Below, in pieces: positions 1 through 6,586 of a stretch of DNA of 8,172 bases (the first letter of the stretch is position 1; each line of letters begins with the position of its first letter). Below the pieces are notes generated by a model, which saw only the letters and a list, made by a program, of their open reading frames with translations, was not told the DNA's origin and made no database searches. Origin of the DNA: an uncultured Eubacteriales bacterium (GTDB lineage: Bacteria; Bacillota; Clostridia; Oscillospirales; Acutalibacteraceae); assembly GCA_934718145.1 (NCBI GenBank), contig CAKUZC010000037.1:1-8172 (forward strand), written 5' to 3'. Both the position numbers and the translations under genes were made by a program.

Positions 1-1584
1 GAATGTAGCCTTATAAAAAAATATCAACCTAAATATAATATACTTCTCAAAGATGATAAAGGGTATAGTTATATAAAAATAACGAATGAAATGTGGCCTA
101 AAGTTTTGTACGTAAAACAAAAAGATGACGATGGAGCCTACTACATAGGACCTTATACAAATTCGTTTTCAGTTAAACAAACAGTAGAGGAAATTATAAA
201 GATATTTAAATTACCTACATGTTCAAGAAATCTTTCGAAAACATATAAACGTCCATGTCTTAACTACTATATAAATAGATGTTGTGCTCCGTGTATAAAT
301 GCTGTAAATTACGAAAAATATATAAAATTAATAAATGAAGCGTCTAAATTCATTAAAAACGGAATTTCTGAGACACTTAAATACTTAAATGAAAAAATGA
401 TAGAAGCATCTAATAATCTTAATTTCGAATATGCTGCAGAGCTTCGTGATAGAATTAAAGCTATTGAGGGAATTAAAAATCATCAAAAAGTAATATCTGA
501 TAGCAGTCAAGATCGTGATATTATAGCTGGAGCATTTGATGATTCTTCAGCTTCATTTGAAGTTTTTCGATTTAAAGATGGAAATTTATATGAAAGTCAA
601 AATTTTATAATGGATTTAGATGGTACTCACACAAACATGCGAACTGAATTTATAAAACAATATTATATGATGAAAGATTACGTACCGAAAGACATTTTTA
701 TAGATGGAGATATTGAAAACTCTGAATTAATAAAAAAGTTTTTAAATTATGAAAGATCTCAAAATGTGAATATAATCATACCTAAAAAAGGGGATAATTT
801 TAAACTTATTGAGATGTGTAAAAATAATGCATATGAGGCACTTTTGAGAAATAAAGACCATCGGAGCAGGTATGAAGATGTTTTACAAGATTTAAAAAAT
901 ACACTTGATTTAAAAGAAATTCCCAAATATATTGAAGCGTATGACATTTCAAATCTTCGAGGAAGTGACAATGTTGGAGGAATGGTAGTTTTTAAGAATG
1001 GAAAGCCTTTAAAATCTGCTTATAGAAAATTTAAAATTGAAACAGTTTCAGGTCAAGATGATTACAGTTCTATGCGTGAAATTGTGAGAAGAAGAATCAA
1101 GCATTATGTTGATGGTAACAAAAACGATGGAGAAGGATTTTCAAAGCTTCCTGATTTGATTCTTGTCGATGGTGGAATTGCACATACATCCGCAGTTAGA
1201 GATGTTCTTAAACTTTCTGGAGTATGTGTACCTGTGTTTGGTATGGTAAAGGACAATAAGCACAGAACTCGAGCTATTACAACTTCTGGTGAAGAAATAG
1301 AGATAAAGAACAATAGAAGAGTTTTTTCATTTATAACTTCAATTCAAGATGAAGTACACAGATACACAATTGGGTACCACAAAAGTCTCAGAAACAAAAA
1401 AATTATGACTTCTGAACTTACCCAAATACCGGGAATAGGGAATAAACGAGCACTTAAAATTTTAAAAACTTTCGGTTCGATAAAAAGAGTTTCTGAAGCT
1501 CCATTAGAGGAATTAATGCTTATACACGGAATAACAAAAAATGTTGCTGAAGGAATATATAATTACTTCCATAAGGATTCATAA
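1..1584 (+). CDS. uvrC: UvrABC nucleotide excision repair endonuclease subunit UvrC, 5'-truncated by window edge
   Basis: UvrC makes the two incisions flanking a DNA lesion after UvrA/UvrB recognition, in the cytoplasm. The reading frame is open from base 1 and its first residues (ECSLIKKYQPKYNILLKDDK) match the end of the GIY-YIG nuclease domain, so the ATG at 91 is internal and roughly 80 N-terminal residues, including the GIY-YIG motif, lie outside. In-window residues: a UVR (UvrB-binding) helix pair at about 122-158; an RNase H-like 5'-incision domain with likely catalytic D315 (AYDISN), D354 (DDYSSM), D390 (LVDGG) and H453 (DEVHRY), matching E. coli D399/D438/D466/H538 by motif; and two C-terminal helix-hairpin-helix motifs at about 471-523 (IPGIGNKRA, IHGITKNVA). 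The 527 residues seen plus the missing part agree with the usual length of about 600. It converges on rluD with a 6-bp stop overlap. Confidence 0.97.
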   Translation, partial: ECSLIKKYQPKYNILLKDDKGYSYIKITNEMWPKVLYVKQKDDDGAYYIGPYTNSFSVKQTVEEIIKIFKLPTCSRNLSKTYKRPCLNYYINRCCAPCINAVNYEKYIKLINEASKFIKNGISETLKYLNEKMIEASNNLNFEYAAELRDRIKAIEGIKNHQKVISDSSQDRDIIAGAFDDSSASFEVFRFKDGNLYESQNFIMDLDGTHTNMRTEFIKQYYMMKDYVPKDIFIDGDIENSELIKKFLNYERSQNVNIIIPKKGDNFKLIEMCKNNAYEALLRNKDHRSRYEDVLQDLKNTLDLKEIPKYIEAYDISNLRGSDNVGGMVVFKNGKPLKSAYRKFKIETVSGQDDYSSMREIVRRRIKHYVDGNKNDGEGFSKLPDLILVDGGIAHTSAVRDVLKLSGVCVPVFGMVKDNKHRTRAITTSGEEIEIKNNRRVFSFITSIQDEVHRYTIGYHKSLRNKKIMTSELTQIPGIGNKRALKILKTFGSIKRVSEAPLEELMLIHGITKNVAEGIYNYFHKDS

Positions 1585-2502
1585 ATTTGATATTCTATTC
1601 AATACCTCTATAAAGTAACTTGGTAAATGGCTTTCAAATTCTATATATTTTCCAGTTGTAGGATGTAAAAAACCGATTTTTCTTGCATGGAGACATTGAC
1701 CTTTGAGAAATTTAAAAGGATTATTCTTAGGATTTGCATAAACTTCATCTCCAACAACAGGGTGTCCGATGTAAGACATATGAACTCGTATTTGATGAGT
1801 TCTTCCGGTTTCCAGTTTTAATCTTAAATGTGTAAAATTATTATATCTTCCCAATACAGTATAGTGGGTAACTGCATTTCTTCCGCATAAAGGAGTAACA
1901 GCCATTTTTTTTCGATTTGTCTTATGTCTACCTATATTTGCATTTACAGTTCCAACATTTTCTTTTATATTACCGTAAACCACAGCTTCATATTCTCGAG
2001 TAAAGCTGTGATTTTTTATTTGCTCAGCAAGATTCTTATGAGAATTATCATTTTTCGCTACTATAAGAAGTCCACTTGTATCTTTATCAATTCTGTGAAC
2101 TATTCCTGGACGAATTATTCCGTTTATTCCTGAAAGAGAATCTTTGCAGTGGTAAAGAAGGGCATTAACAAGAGTTCCGTTGTAATTCCCCGGTGCAGGA
2201 TGAACTACCATGTCTTTGGGTTTATTTACTACCAATAAGTCATTATCTTCATAAACAATGTCCAATGGTATATTTTCCGGAATTATTTCTAAACTTTCAG
2301 GTTCGGGTATAGTTACTTTTATTTGGTCGTTTTCAATTAGTTTGTAATTTTTGTTTATAATTAAATTATTTACTTTTACGTTTTCATTTTGAATAAGCTT
2401 GTGAATATAAGAACGTGATACATCATTTATGACTGATGATAAAAATTTATCTATTCTTTCTCCCTGATTTTCGATTTTTACAGTAAAAATAAGTTCACCC
2501 AT
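1579..2502 (-). CDS. rluD: RluA/RluD-family 23S rRNA pseudouridine synthase
   Basis: A 307-residue enzyme that isomerises uridine to pseudouridine in RNA, probably helix 69 of 23S rRNA by analogy with E. coli RluD; the exact target cannot be read from sequence. An S4 RNA-binding domain spans about residues 13-62 (RIDKFLSS...YIHKLIQNENVKVN). The catalytic domain has the VNKPKDMVVHPAPG strand at 92-105 and the family signature HRIDKDTSGLL, with catalytic Asp139. Further conserved motifs are REYEAVVYG and the TGRTHQIRVHM stretch. Length is normal. The ATG at 2502 is preceded by AGGA inside the last codons of the upstream radical SAM gene, 8 nt between genes, so translation is probably coupled. 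The stop overlaps the uvrC stop. In many Clostridia this paralogue follows lspA, which is absent here. RluD rather than another RluA-type subgroup is an inference from the S4 domain and overall likeness. Confidence 0.93.
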   Translation of the reverse strand: MGELIFTVKIENQGERIDKFLSSVINDVSRSYIHKLIQNENVKVNNLIINKNYKLIENDQIKVTIPEPESLEIIPENIPLDIVYEDNDLLVVNKPKDMVVHPAPGNYNGTLVNALLYHCKDSLSGINGIIRPGIVHRIDKDTSGLLIVAKNDNSHKNLAEQIKNHSFTREYEAVVYGNIKENVGTVNANIGRHKTNRKKMAVTPLCGRNAVTHYTVLGRYNNFTHLRLKLETGRTHQIRVHMSYIGHPVVGDEVYANPKNNPFKFLKGQCLHARKIGFLHPTTGKYIEFESHLPSYFIEVLNRISNL

Positions 2503-2510
2503 AATCTAAT

Positions 2511-3206
2511 TCATCCTACTCCTAAATCTGTTATGTTTAAAGATATTTCGATAGTAGGGTCATCTTTTATTTTTGGGTATATTTCCTTTATAAATCTTTC
2601 TGTAAGTTCAGGGTTACTGCGCATAGGAGTGCTGTTCGGAACGAAAATATTTATCATAAATCTTTCAAAATATTTTTTTGCGATTTCTATATCTGAAATT
2701 ACGCTGTCAAAACTTTGATTTTTAGTCCCAACTAGCAAACACACGCTGTCAAAATACTTTGCTACCTCTTGAGCTGTAACAGATTCAGGAATACCTTTAT
2801 TCCAGTAACTTCTGAGTTTAGGATCGAATGTTTCTATACCAGTTCTAAATTTAACTTTAGAATTTTTAAATTTTCTCGCAAATTCCGAAATCATATTTCT
2901 ATAAGCCCAGTGAATTTCCAGCCATACTTCTTTTATACGTTTTTCATCTATTTTATGTATAAGTTTGTCCAGAGTAAAATTATCAAGTTCCATAGTCGAT
3001 CCTGAGTTTATAACATCTATTATACCGAATTTTCCAGTAATTTTATCTATTACCTGTGAATTTATTTCAAATGGATTTTTGCTAATATCGTTGTAATAAT
3101 CACAAAATTTGCATTTTTTCCAAAAACATCCTTTTCCTTGTAAAAGAATAAATTCTCTCGGAAATTTGTCGGTTATGAGTGAATACCTTGTTTGAACTTT
3201 TTCCAT
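2511..3206 (-). CDS. Small radical SAM enzyme, candidate queuine lyase (QueL-like)
   Basis: A 231-residue radical SAM protein. The [4Fe-4S]-binding cysteines appear to be C27, C32 and C35 (GCFWKKCKFCDYY), a CX4CX2C spacing instead of the canonical CX3CX2C, with an aromatic two residues after the last Cys. Other likely active-site elements are NSGSTMELD (67-75, in the place of the SAM-binding GGE motif), GIETFD (123-128), the strand LLVGTKNQ (157-164), NIFVPNSTPM (186-195) and the C-terminus NITDLGVG. There is no extra Fe-S or SPASM domain. From memory this layout resembles the small radical SAM subgroup including QueL, which converts queuine to preQ1 during queuosine salvage in gut Clostridia. 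That is family recall, not a search result, and no queK or ECF transporter gene is visible. The start codon lies 14 nt after AAAAGG. It leads a two-gene unit with rluD, another RNA-modification gene. Confidence 0.88.
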   Translation of the reverse strand: MEKVQTRYSLITDKFPREFILLQGKGCFWKKCKFCDYYNDISKNPFEINSQVIDKITGKFGIIDVINSGSTMELDNFTLDKLIHKIDEKRIKEVWLEIHWAYRNMISEFARKFKNSKVKFRTGIETFDPKLRSYWNKGIPESVTAQEVAKYFDSVCLLVGTKNQSFDSVISDIEIAKKYFERFMINIFVPNSTPMRSNPELTERFIKEIYPKIKDDPTIEISLNITDLGVG

Positions 3207-3243
3207 TTTTTGATATTTTTCCTTTTCAAATTGTTATAACATA

Positions 3244-3272
3244 ATATTAAAGTTATATTTAGAAAAAAGCAA
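3244..3272 (-). promoter_or_regulatory. Weak candidate sigma-A-type promoter for the radical SAM-rluD unit
   Basis: Read on the minus strand, TTGCTT (3272-3267) and TAATAT (3249-3244) are separated by 17 nt and lie 38 nt upstream of the ATG at 3206. The -35 matches consensus at only 3 of 6 positions and the -10 at 4 of 6, in AT-rich DNA where chance matches are common. The -35 would overlap the 3' arm and U-tract of the spoIIIA terminator. A promoter is expected here because the preceding operon terminates just upstream, but this exact placement is a guess. Confidence 0.25.
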
Positions 3273-3298
3273 TAGCCCGGACATATGTCAGAGCTATT
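3263..3298 (-). terminator. Rho-independent terminator of the spoIIIA operon
   Basis: On the minus strand a 28-nt near-perfect inverted repeat (3298-3271) begins 6 nt after the spoIIIAH stop codon. AATAGCTC pairs with GGGCTATT (one U-G wobble), followed by a single U/C mismatch, then GAC/GTC, closing on a small AT-rich loop. The stem is followed by GC and a run of six T (3268-3263). This is a classic intrinsic terminator. On the plus strand the hairpin is not followed by a T run, so it should act on minus-strand transcription only. Confidence 0.9.
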
Positions 3299-3304
3299 AG
3301 TAAA

Positions 3305-3874
3305 TTATTTTGCTTCAGTTATTTTTATTTTATCGTATGGAACTCCGGATTGACCCGAAACTATATCGCGTATTATTACTGCTGAATTTTCGTTAAGATT
3401 TCCGGGACTTACTATTACACTACACTCACCATTTTGAATAGAGACTATGCATTCGCCGAATCCTTTGGCTTTTATGAGATTTTCTATATTTGACTCTTGT
3501 TGAATATTTTTTGTCATAGATTCCAGTTGAGAATTTATATCATTTTTAAGCTCATTGTTTATTTCCGAGGAAGAAGCGAGATTTTTAAGTTTTTCTTCAG
3601 CTTCTTCACGTGCTTTTTGACGACTCGATTGCGCTTGAGCAAAATATTTTTTTGTTTCGTCGGAAAGAGTTGCAACAGTAGGAGCTATTTCTTCACTTCT
3701 TTCCTCTACATGTGAAGTGTTTACGTAACGAGCTTCTCCAAGTTCTTTTGTAGACTCTAAAATTCCTGTGGAGTTAAGTCCTTTTTCTTCAGAAAATTGC
3801 CAGTTTAGATATACGGCTGCTCCTAAAGCAACTACCAATGATGCTAAAATTAATTGACGTTTGTGAAATTTCAT
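3305..3874 (-). CDS. spoIIIAH: Stage III sporulation protein SpoIIIAH, ring protein of the SpoIIIA-SpoIIQ channel
   Basis: A 189-residue mother-cell membrane protein whose extracytoplasmic domain reaches the intermembrane space and, in B. subtilis, binds forespore SpoIIQ to form the channel that keeps the engulfed forespore active. The N-terminus KRQLILASLVVALGAAVYLN (5-24) is the hallmark SpoIIIAH membrane anchor. After a linker comes a charged helical stretch (about 72-132, with YFAQAQSSRQKAREEAEEKL), then the ring-building (YscJ/FliF-like) fold to the C-terminus, with strands around 142-156 and 183-187. Two cysteines, C142 and C151, sit on what looks like a beta hairpin. The start is well supported: GGAGGA lies 6 nt before the ATG. 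It is the last gene of the operon, 49 nt after spoIIIAG and 6 nt before the terminator hairpin. Length is slightly below that of B. subtilis SpoIIIAH (about 218). Confidence 0.96.
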   Translation of the reverse strand: MKFHKRQLILASLVVALGAAVYLNWQFSEEKGLNSTGILESTKELGEARYVNTSHVEERSEEIAPTVATLSDETKKYFAQAQSSRQKAREEAEEKLKNLASSSEINNELKNDINSQLESMTKNIQQESNIENLIKAKGFGECIVSIQNGECSVIVSPGNLNENSAVIIRDIVSGQSGVPYDKIKITEAK

Positions 3875-3923
3875 TTTTGTTCCTCCAATATTTTTTAAAT
3901 TCAGAAAATTAAAATCATTTCAA

Positions 3924-4505
3924 TTATCCTGATTTTGTTATGCAAACACGTTTAGACGGAATATTTAAAGCTGTTGTAACTGCTTCGGTAATTCTTTGCT
4001 TTACTATGGGATTGTCTCCTCCGGAACAAATTACTATCACACCCTTTACTTTAGGTTCTATTTCCGTTACCGCTAAAGCATGTTCAGTGCCTTGACTGTC
4101 TTTTATTGTTATGTATTTTTTTTCACAATCATTACTTTCCTTTTTTCTTGTAATCATTCCTTCAGATTTGTCTTCACATGCTTCCTTATTTTTCCTTTCT
4201 TCAGTTGCATATACAGTTTCTGCTGAATTTTCAAATGTCACCATTACTCGTGCTTTTCCGGCTCCTTCTACTTCAGATATGATGTTTTCAAGATTTTGCT
4301 TTAATTCTTGTTGCCTATTTGATATTGAATTTGAAGTATTTAATGTTTTTTCTTTTGAAGGATTAGATTTAAAAAAACCTGAAATGGCTATCAAAACAAG
4401 GCCTGTCAAACCTAAAGTGACAATTATATTTCCTTGATTTTTTGAAGACAGTATTTTCTTTATTTTTTCTGTAATGTCGGATATTTTAAAATTTGTTTTA
4501 TCCAT
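3924..4505 (-). CDS. spoIIIAG: Stage III sporulation protein SpoIIIAG, ring-forming channel subunit
   Basis: A 193-residue single-pass protein that forms a large ring in the space between mother cell and forespore. The cytoplasmic N-terminus (1-25) is followed by one membrane segment at 26-45 and a linker. The ring-building domain is split: the first half is LENIISEVEGAGKARVMVTF (72-91) and the second EPKVKGVIVICSGG through the C-terminus (150-189), with the SpoIIIAG-specific beta-rich insertion between them (about 95-147). The motif EGAGK, the VKGVIVICSGGD strand-turn and the ITEAVTTALNIPSKRV helix are all typical of the family. Four cysteines are present: C110 and C127 in the insertion, C160 and C188 in the core. 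GGAGG lies 10 nt upstream of the ATG. It is 46 nt downstream of spoIIIAF, a larger gap than those earlier in the operon. Length is close to the family norm (about 200-230). Confidence 0.96.
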   Translation of the reverse strand: MDKTNFKISDITEKIKKILSSKNQGNIIVTLGLTGLVLIAISGFFKSNPSKEKTLNTSNSISNRQQELKQNLENIISEVEGAGKARVMVTFENSAETVYATEERKNKEACEDKSEGMITRKKESNDCEKKYITIKDSQGTEHALAVTEIEPKVKGVIVICSGGDNPIVKQRITEAVTTALNIPSKRVCITKSG

Positions 4506-4551
4506 ATATTTTACGCCTCCATTTTTTTAATTTCTTTAACGTTAGTATTTT

Positions 4552-5031
4552 TTAAACAACAATTATTTCTGATTGAATGTTTAAATCATTTTCCAAAGAT
4601 TTTTTGATTGTATCCTTTGAGATTTTCGAATTCTCAGATATATAAATTTTGCACTTGTTCATTATTATGCAGTTGTCCTTGCCAATATCCATTAAAACTT
4701 CAATTTTTTGAGGAATAATTCCTATGTTGTTTAAATAGCGACGTATAATGGCTTCGATATTTTTTCGTGTTAAATCAGATGTTTGGCTTTTTATTTTTTC
4801 TTCCATATGTTGTTGTTTTTTTAATTCTTGAGAATTTAACGTGTTTTTTAATGATATGTTTAGGTTATTTTTTAAAGAAGGAATTGGAATTATAAAAGAA
4901 CATACTACAAAAGTCCCCAAAACCATGTTAAGTATTTTTTCCATCTTTCCGGGAGGAATTAAGAATTCTATTAAAGCCGATATTACTACCGTTATCGATA
5001 AGATAGCTGTCCATTCTTTTATTTCATTCAT
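4552..5031 (-). CDS. spoIIIAF: Stage III sporulation protein SpoIIIAF
   Basis: A 159-residue component of the SpoIIIA channel in the mother-cell membrane. It has two N-terminal membrane helices, about 7-25 and 33-50, joined by the short conserved loop with PPGKMEKI, and the second helix ends in the family-typical IPIPSL. After a charged linker (about 62-85), a soluble domain at about 88-159 has the helix-strand pattern of a ring-building fold (IEAIIRRYLNNIG, then strands IEVLMDI and CKIYIS). The domain assignment rests on family knowledge and pattern, not an alignment. The start is supported by GGAAGG 6 nt upstream, lying inside the last codons of spoIIIAE, with only 3 nt between the genes, which implies coupled translation. 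Another in-frame ATG does not occur nearby upstream. Length is normal for the family. Confidence 0.93.
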   Translation of the reverse strand: MNEIKEWTAILSITVVISALIEFLIPPGKMEKILNMVLGTFVVCSFIIPIPSLKNNLNISLKNTLNSQELKKQQHMEEKIKSQTSDLTRKNIEAIIRRYLNNIGIIPQKIEVLMDIGKDNCIIMNKCKIYISENSKISKDTIKKSLENDLNIQSEIIVV

Positions 5032-5034
5032 TTT

Positions 5035-6168
5035 TTACCTTCCGACTACGATTAAAAGTACTGTTGAAACTAACATTATAATCATTACAAATATAAGTGC
5101 TGCAAGCATTACCGATATAACGCTGTGTATGGATTTAAAAAGAAAACAAATTTTTTTAAGATTAAATATATCGCTTATTCCTTGTCCTATATTTAAAAAA
5201 ATCATCCATATAAAACATTCGATTACTATTGGTAAAAAAATTGCTCCAATTGCTATCATTCCAAAAGCTCCCGCTCCTGATTTAAGCAATTTTAAACATT
5301 GTTGAACTGTTCCAAAAGCATCACTTACCGCTCCGCCTATTATTGGTACACAACTGTCTATTGTGAATTTTGCCGCTTCGGTTTTTAAATTATCAGCAGA
5401 TGAAGAGACAATATTTTGAACTGTCAAAATTCCGGTGAAAGTGGAAGCAGCGAATTTAAATAAAGATTTGGATGTTTTATATATTGCAGAACACAACTCA
5501 TTGAGATTAATTCCGGGAGATATGGAAGAAACAAGTGAAATACCCAAAAGAATATTCATAAAGGGAACAAGAATATTTCCAGAGAAATATGAAATTATTT
5601 GTCCCATTGCTATAATGAGAGTCTGAGATGAAGTTGCAGATATAGGATTACCTGAAATCGCCATTATAGCGGCAATAATGGGAGTCTCGTAAAGTATAAA
5701 TCTACATGCACTTTTTATTGCTAAGGAACAACCGTTTACACAGTTTACCATCGGGTTAATCATAGATGAACATAGACAAAGCACACTGACAGATGACATT
5801 ATTTTTTCTATATTTTTATTTCCAAACGATGTTTTGAGATTCATAATTATTGTACTTAAAAGTATTATGCCAAGCATGGGAATCATAGATGAAAGGGGAA
5901 TAGAAATTTTTTCCGAAAAGGTTTTTGATATTTCTTTTAATATATTTTCAAAATTAAGGTTTGAAAGCTGTTCCCAACTTGCGTTTTTAATTCCTATATT
6001 TTCCATTGAATCCAGTGCGTGTTTTGGAATCTGGTCATTTAGTTTTTCAATTTCCAAAGATTTGTACTGTTCTTCGTATATTTGATTTAATCCTTTGTCA
6101 TGCTGAGCATTTACACAAACATTCATTGTTAAAATTAAGAATAATACGGTAATTAAAAACTTTTTCAT
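5035..6168 (-). CDS. spoIIIAE: Stage III sporulation protein SpoIIIAE, polytopic channel membrane protein
   Basis: A 377-residue integral membrane protein, the largest product of the operon and thought to form part of the membrane base of the SpoIIIA complex. It starts with a signal peptide (MKKFLITVLFLILTMN, likely cut after A21), then a soluble region (22-88) that is helical and charged. Membrane segments follow at about 91-111, 123-140, 157-172, 182-216 (probably two), 297-335 (probably two) and 350-376. Conserved stretches include YETPIIAAIMAISGNP, SPGINLNELC, VPIIGGAVSDAFG and GAGAFGMIAIGAIFLP, which I recognise as SpoIIIAE. Five cysteines fall within residues 131-155. The ATG is preceded by AGGT 8 nt upstream, inside the last codons of spoIIIAD; the intergenic gap is 6 nt. 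Length fits the usual 380-400 residues. Confidence 0.96.
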   Translation of the reverse strand: MKKFLITVLFLILTMNVCVNAQHDKGLNQIYEEQYKSLEIEKLNDQIPKHALDSMENIGIKNASWEQLSNLNFENILKEISKTFSEKISIPLSSMIPMLGIILLSTIIMNLKTSFGNKNIEKIMSSVSVLCLCSSMINPMVNCVNGCSLAIKSACRFILYETPIIAAIMAISGNPISATSSQTLIIAMGQIISYFSGNILVPFMNILLGISLVSSISPGINLNELCSAIYKTSKSLFKFAASTFTGILTVQNIVSSSADNLKTEAAKFTIDSCVPIIGGAVSDAFGTVQQCLKLLKSGAGAFGMIAIGAIFLPIVIECFIWMIFLNIGQGISDIFNLKKICFLFKSIHSVISVMLAALIFVMIIMLVSTVLLIVVGR

Positions 6169-6174
6169 TAAGTT

Positions 6175-6567
6175 TTACCTGATTCCGATAAAATTTAAGG
6201 ACGTTTGGATAATGGTTTCGAATAAAGGCAAGGCGGTAATGAGTATTCCTATTTTTCCAGCAAATTCTACTTTAGAAGCTAGCGAATTTTCTCCGGCATC
6301 ACGACAAGAATCTGCGGCAAATTGTACTGCAAAACATATACCTAGGGATTTAAAAAGTATCATTGCATATTCTCCCGGAATCTTAGCAAATGACATTATA
6401 TTGTTTATTTTATTTAATACCGGGGAAATCTCTGTTAAAATTGCAATTGATAATATTATTCCGGCAATTATATTTATAATAACTGAATATTCAGGAAGAT
6501 GCTTTTTTAAAGATACTGCCGCCACGGCTGCGCTTAGTGTTAATCCTGCGATTGCACATATGTTCAT
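6175..6567 (-). CDS. spoIIIAD: Stage III sporulation protein SpoIIIAD
   Basis: A small integral membrane protein of the SpoIIIA complex, paired with SpoIIIAC, which it resembles. I chose the ATG at 6567 (130 residues). From there the protein begins MNICAIAGLTLSAAVAAV, matching the family habit of starting a few residues before the first membrane helix, and GGATGG lies 8 nt upstream. In-frame alternatives are ATG at 6579 (4 residues longer, poor ribosome site) and TTG at 6597 (10 residues longer than the chosen start, overlapping spoIIIAC by 11 nt). Membrane segments are at about 3-18, 26-46, 66-82 and 102-125. The conserved signature FAADSCRDAGENSLASKVEFAGK, shown here only as its ends FAADSC and VEFAGK, lies at about 78-100. 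With the chosen start it follows spoIIIAC by 19 nt and precedes spoIIIAE by 6 nt. Confidence 0.94.
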   Translation of the reverse strand: MNICAIAGLTLSAAVAAVSLKKHLPEYSVIINIIAGIILSIAILTEISPVLNKINNIMSFAKIPGEYAMILFKSLGICFAVQFAADSCRDAGENSLASKVEFAGKIGILITALPLFETIIQTSLNFIGIR

Positions 6568-6575
6568 TGTTCTTA

Positions 6576-6581
6576 CCATCC
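6576..6581 (-). promoter_or_regulatory. Ribosome binding site deciding the spoIIIAD start
   Basis: GGATGG on the minus strand lies 8 nt before the ATG at 6567. It favours that start over the ATG at 6579, which overlaps this motif, and over the TTG at 6597. The match to AGGAGG is imperfect, so coupling to spoIIIAC termination at 6587 may also help initiation. Confidence 0.5.
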
Positions 6582-6586
6582 GTTTT

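Noticed and set aside
91..1584. ATG at 91 as the uvrC start
   Set aside because: The frame is open back to base 1 and encodes conserved GIY-YIG domain sequence before this ATG, so it is an internal methionine in a gene cut by the window edge.
3233..3240. Small palindrome GTTATAAC in the gap upstream of the radical SAM gene, as an operator
   Set aside because: An 8-bp AT-rich palindrome is common by chance at this base composition and nothing else marks it as a binding site.
4541..4575. Possible sigma-E-like internal promoter before spoIIIAG on the minus strand (ATAATT and AATACTAA)
   Set aside because: The elements are only 11 nt apart and match the consensus poorly. An internal promoter is plausible from B. 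subtilis, but this site does not support one.
4841..5305. 154-codon plus-strand open frame
   Set aside because: It lies wholly antisense to spoIIIAF and spoIIIAE, both clearly real, and its product resembles no family I recognise; open frames like this are expected opposite AT-rich membrane-protein genes.
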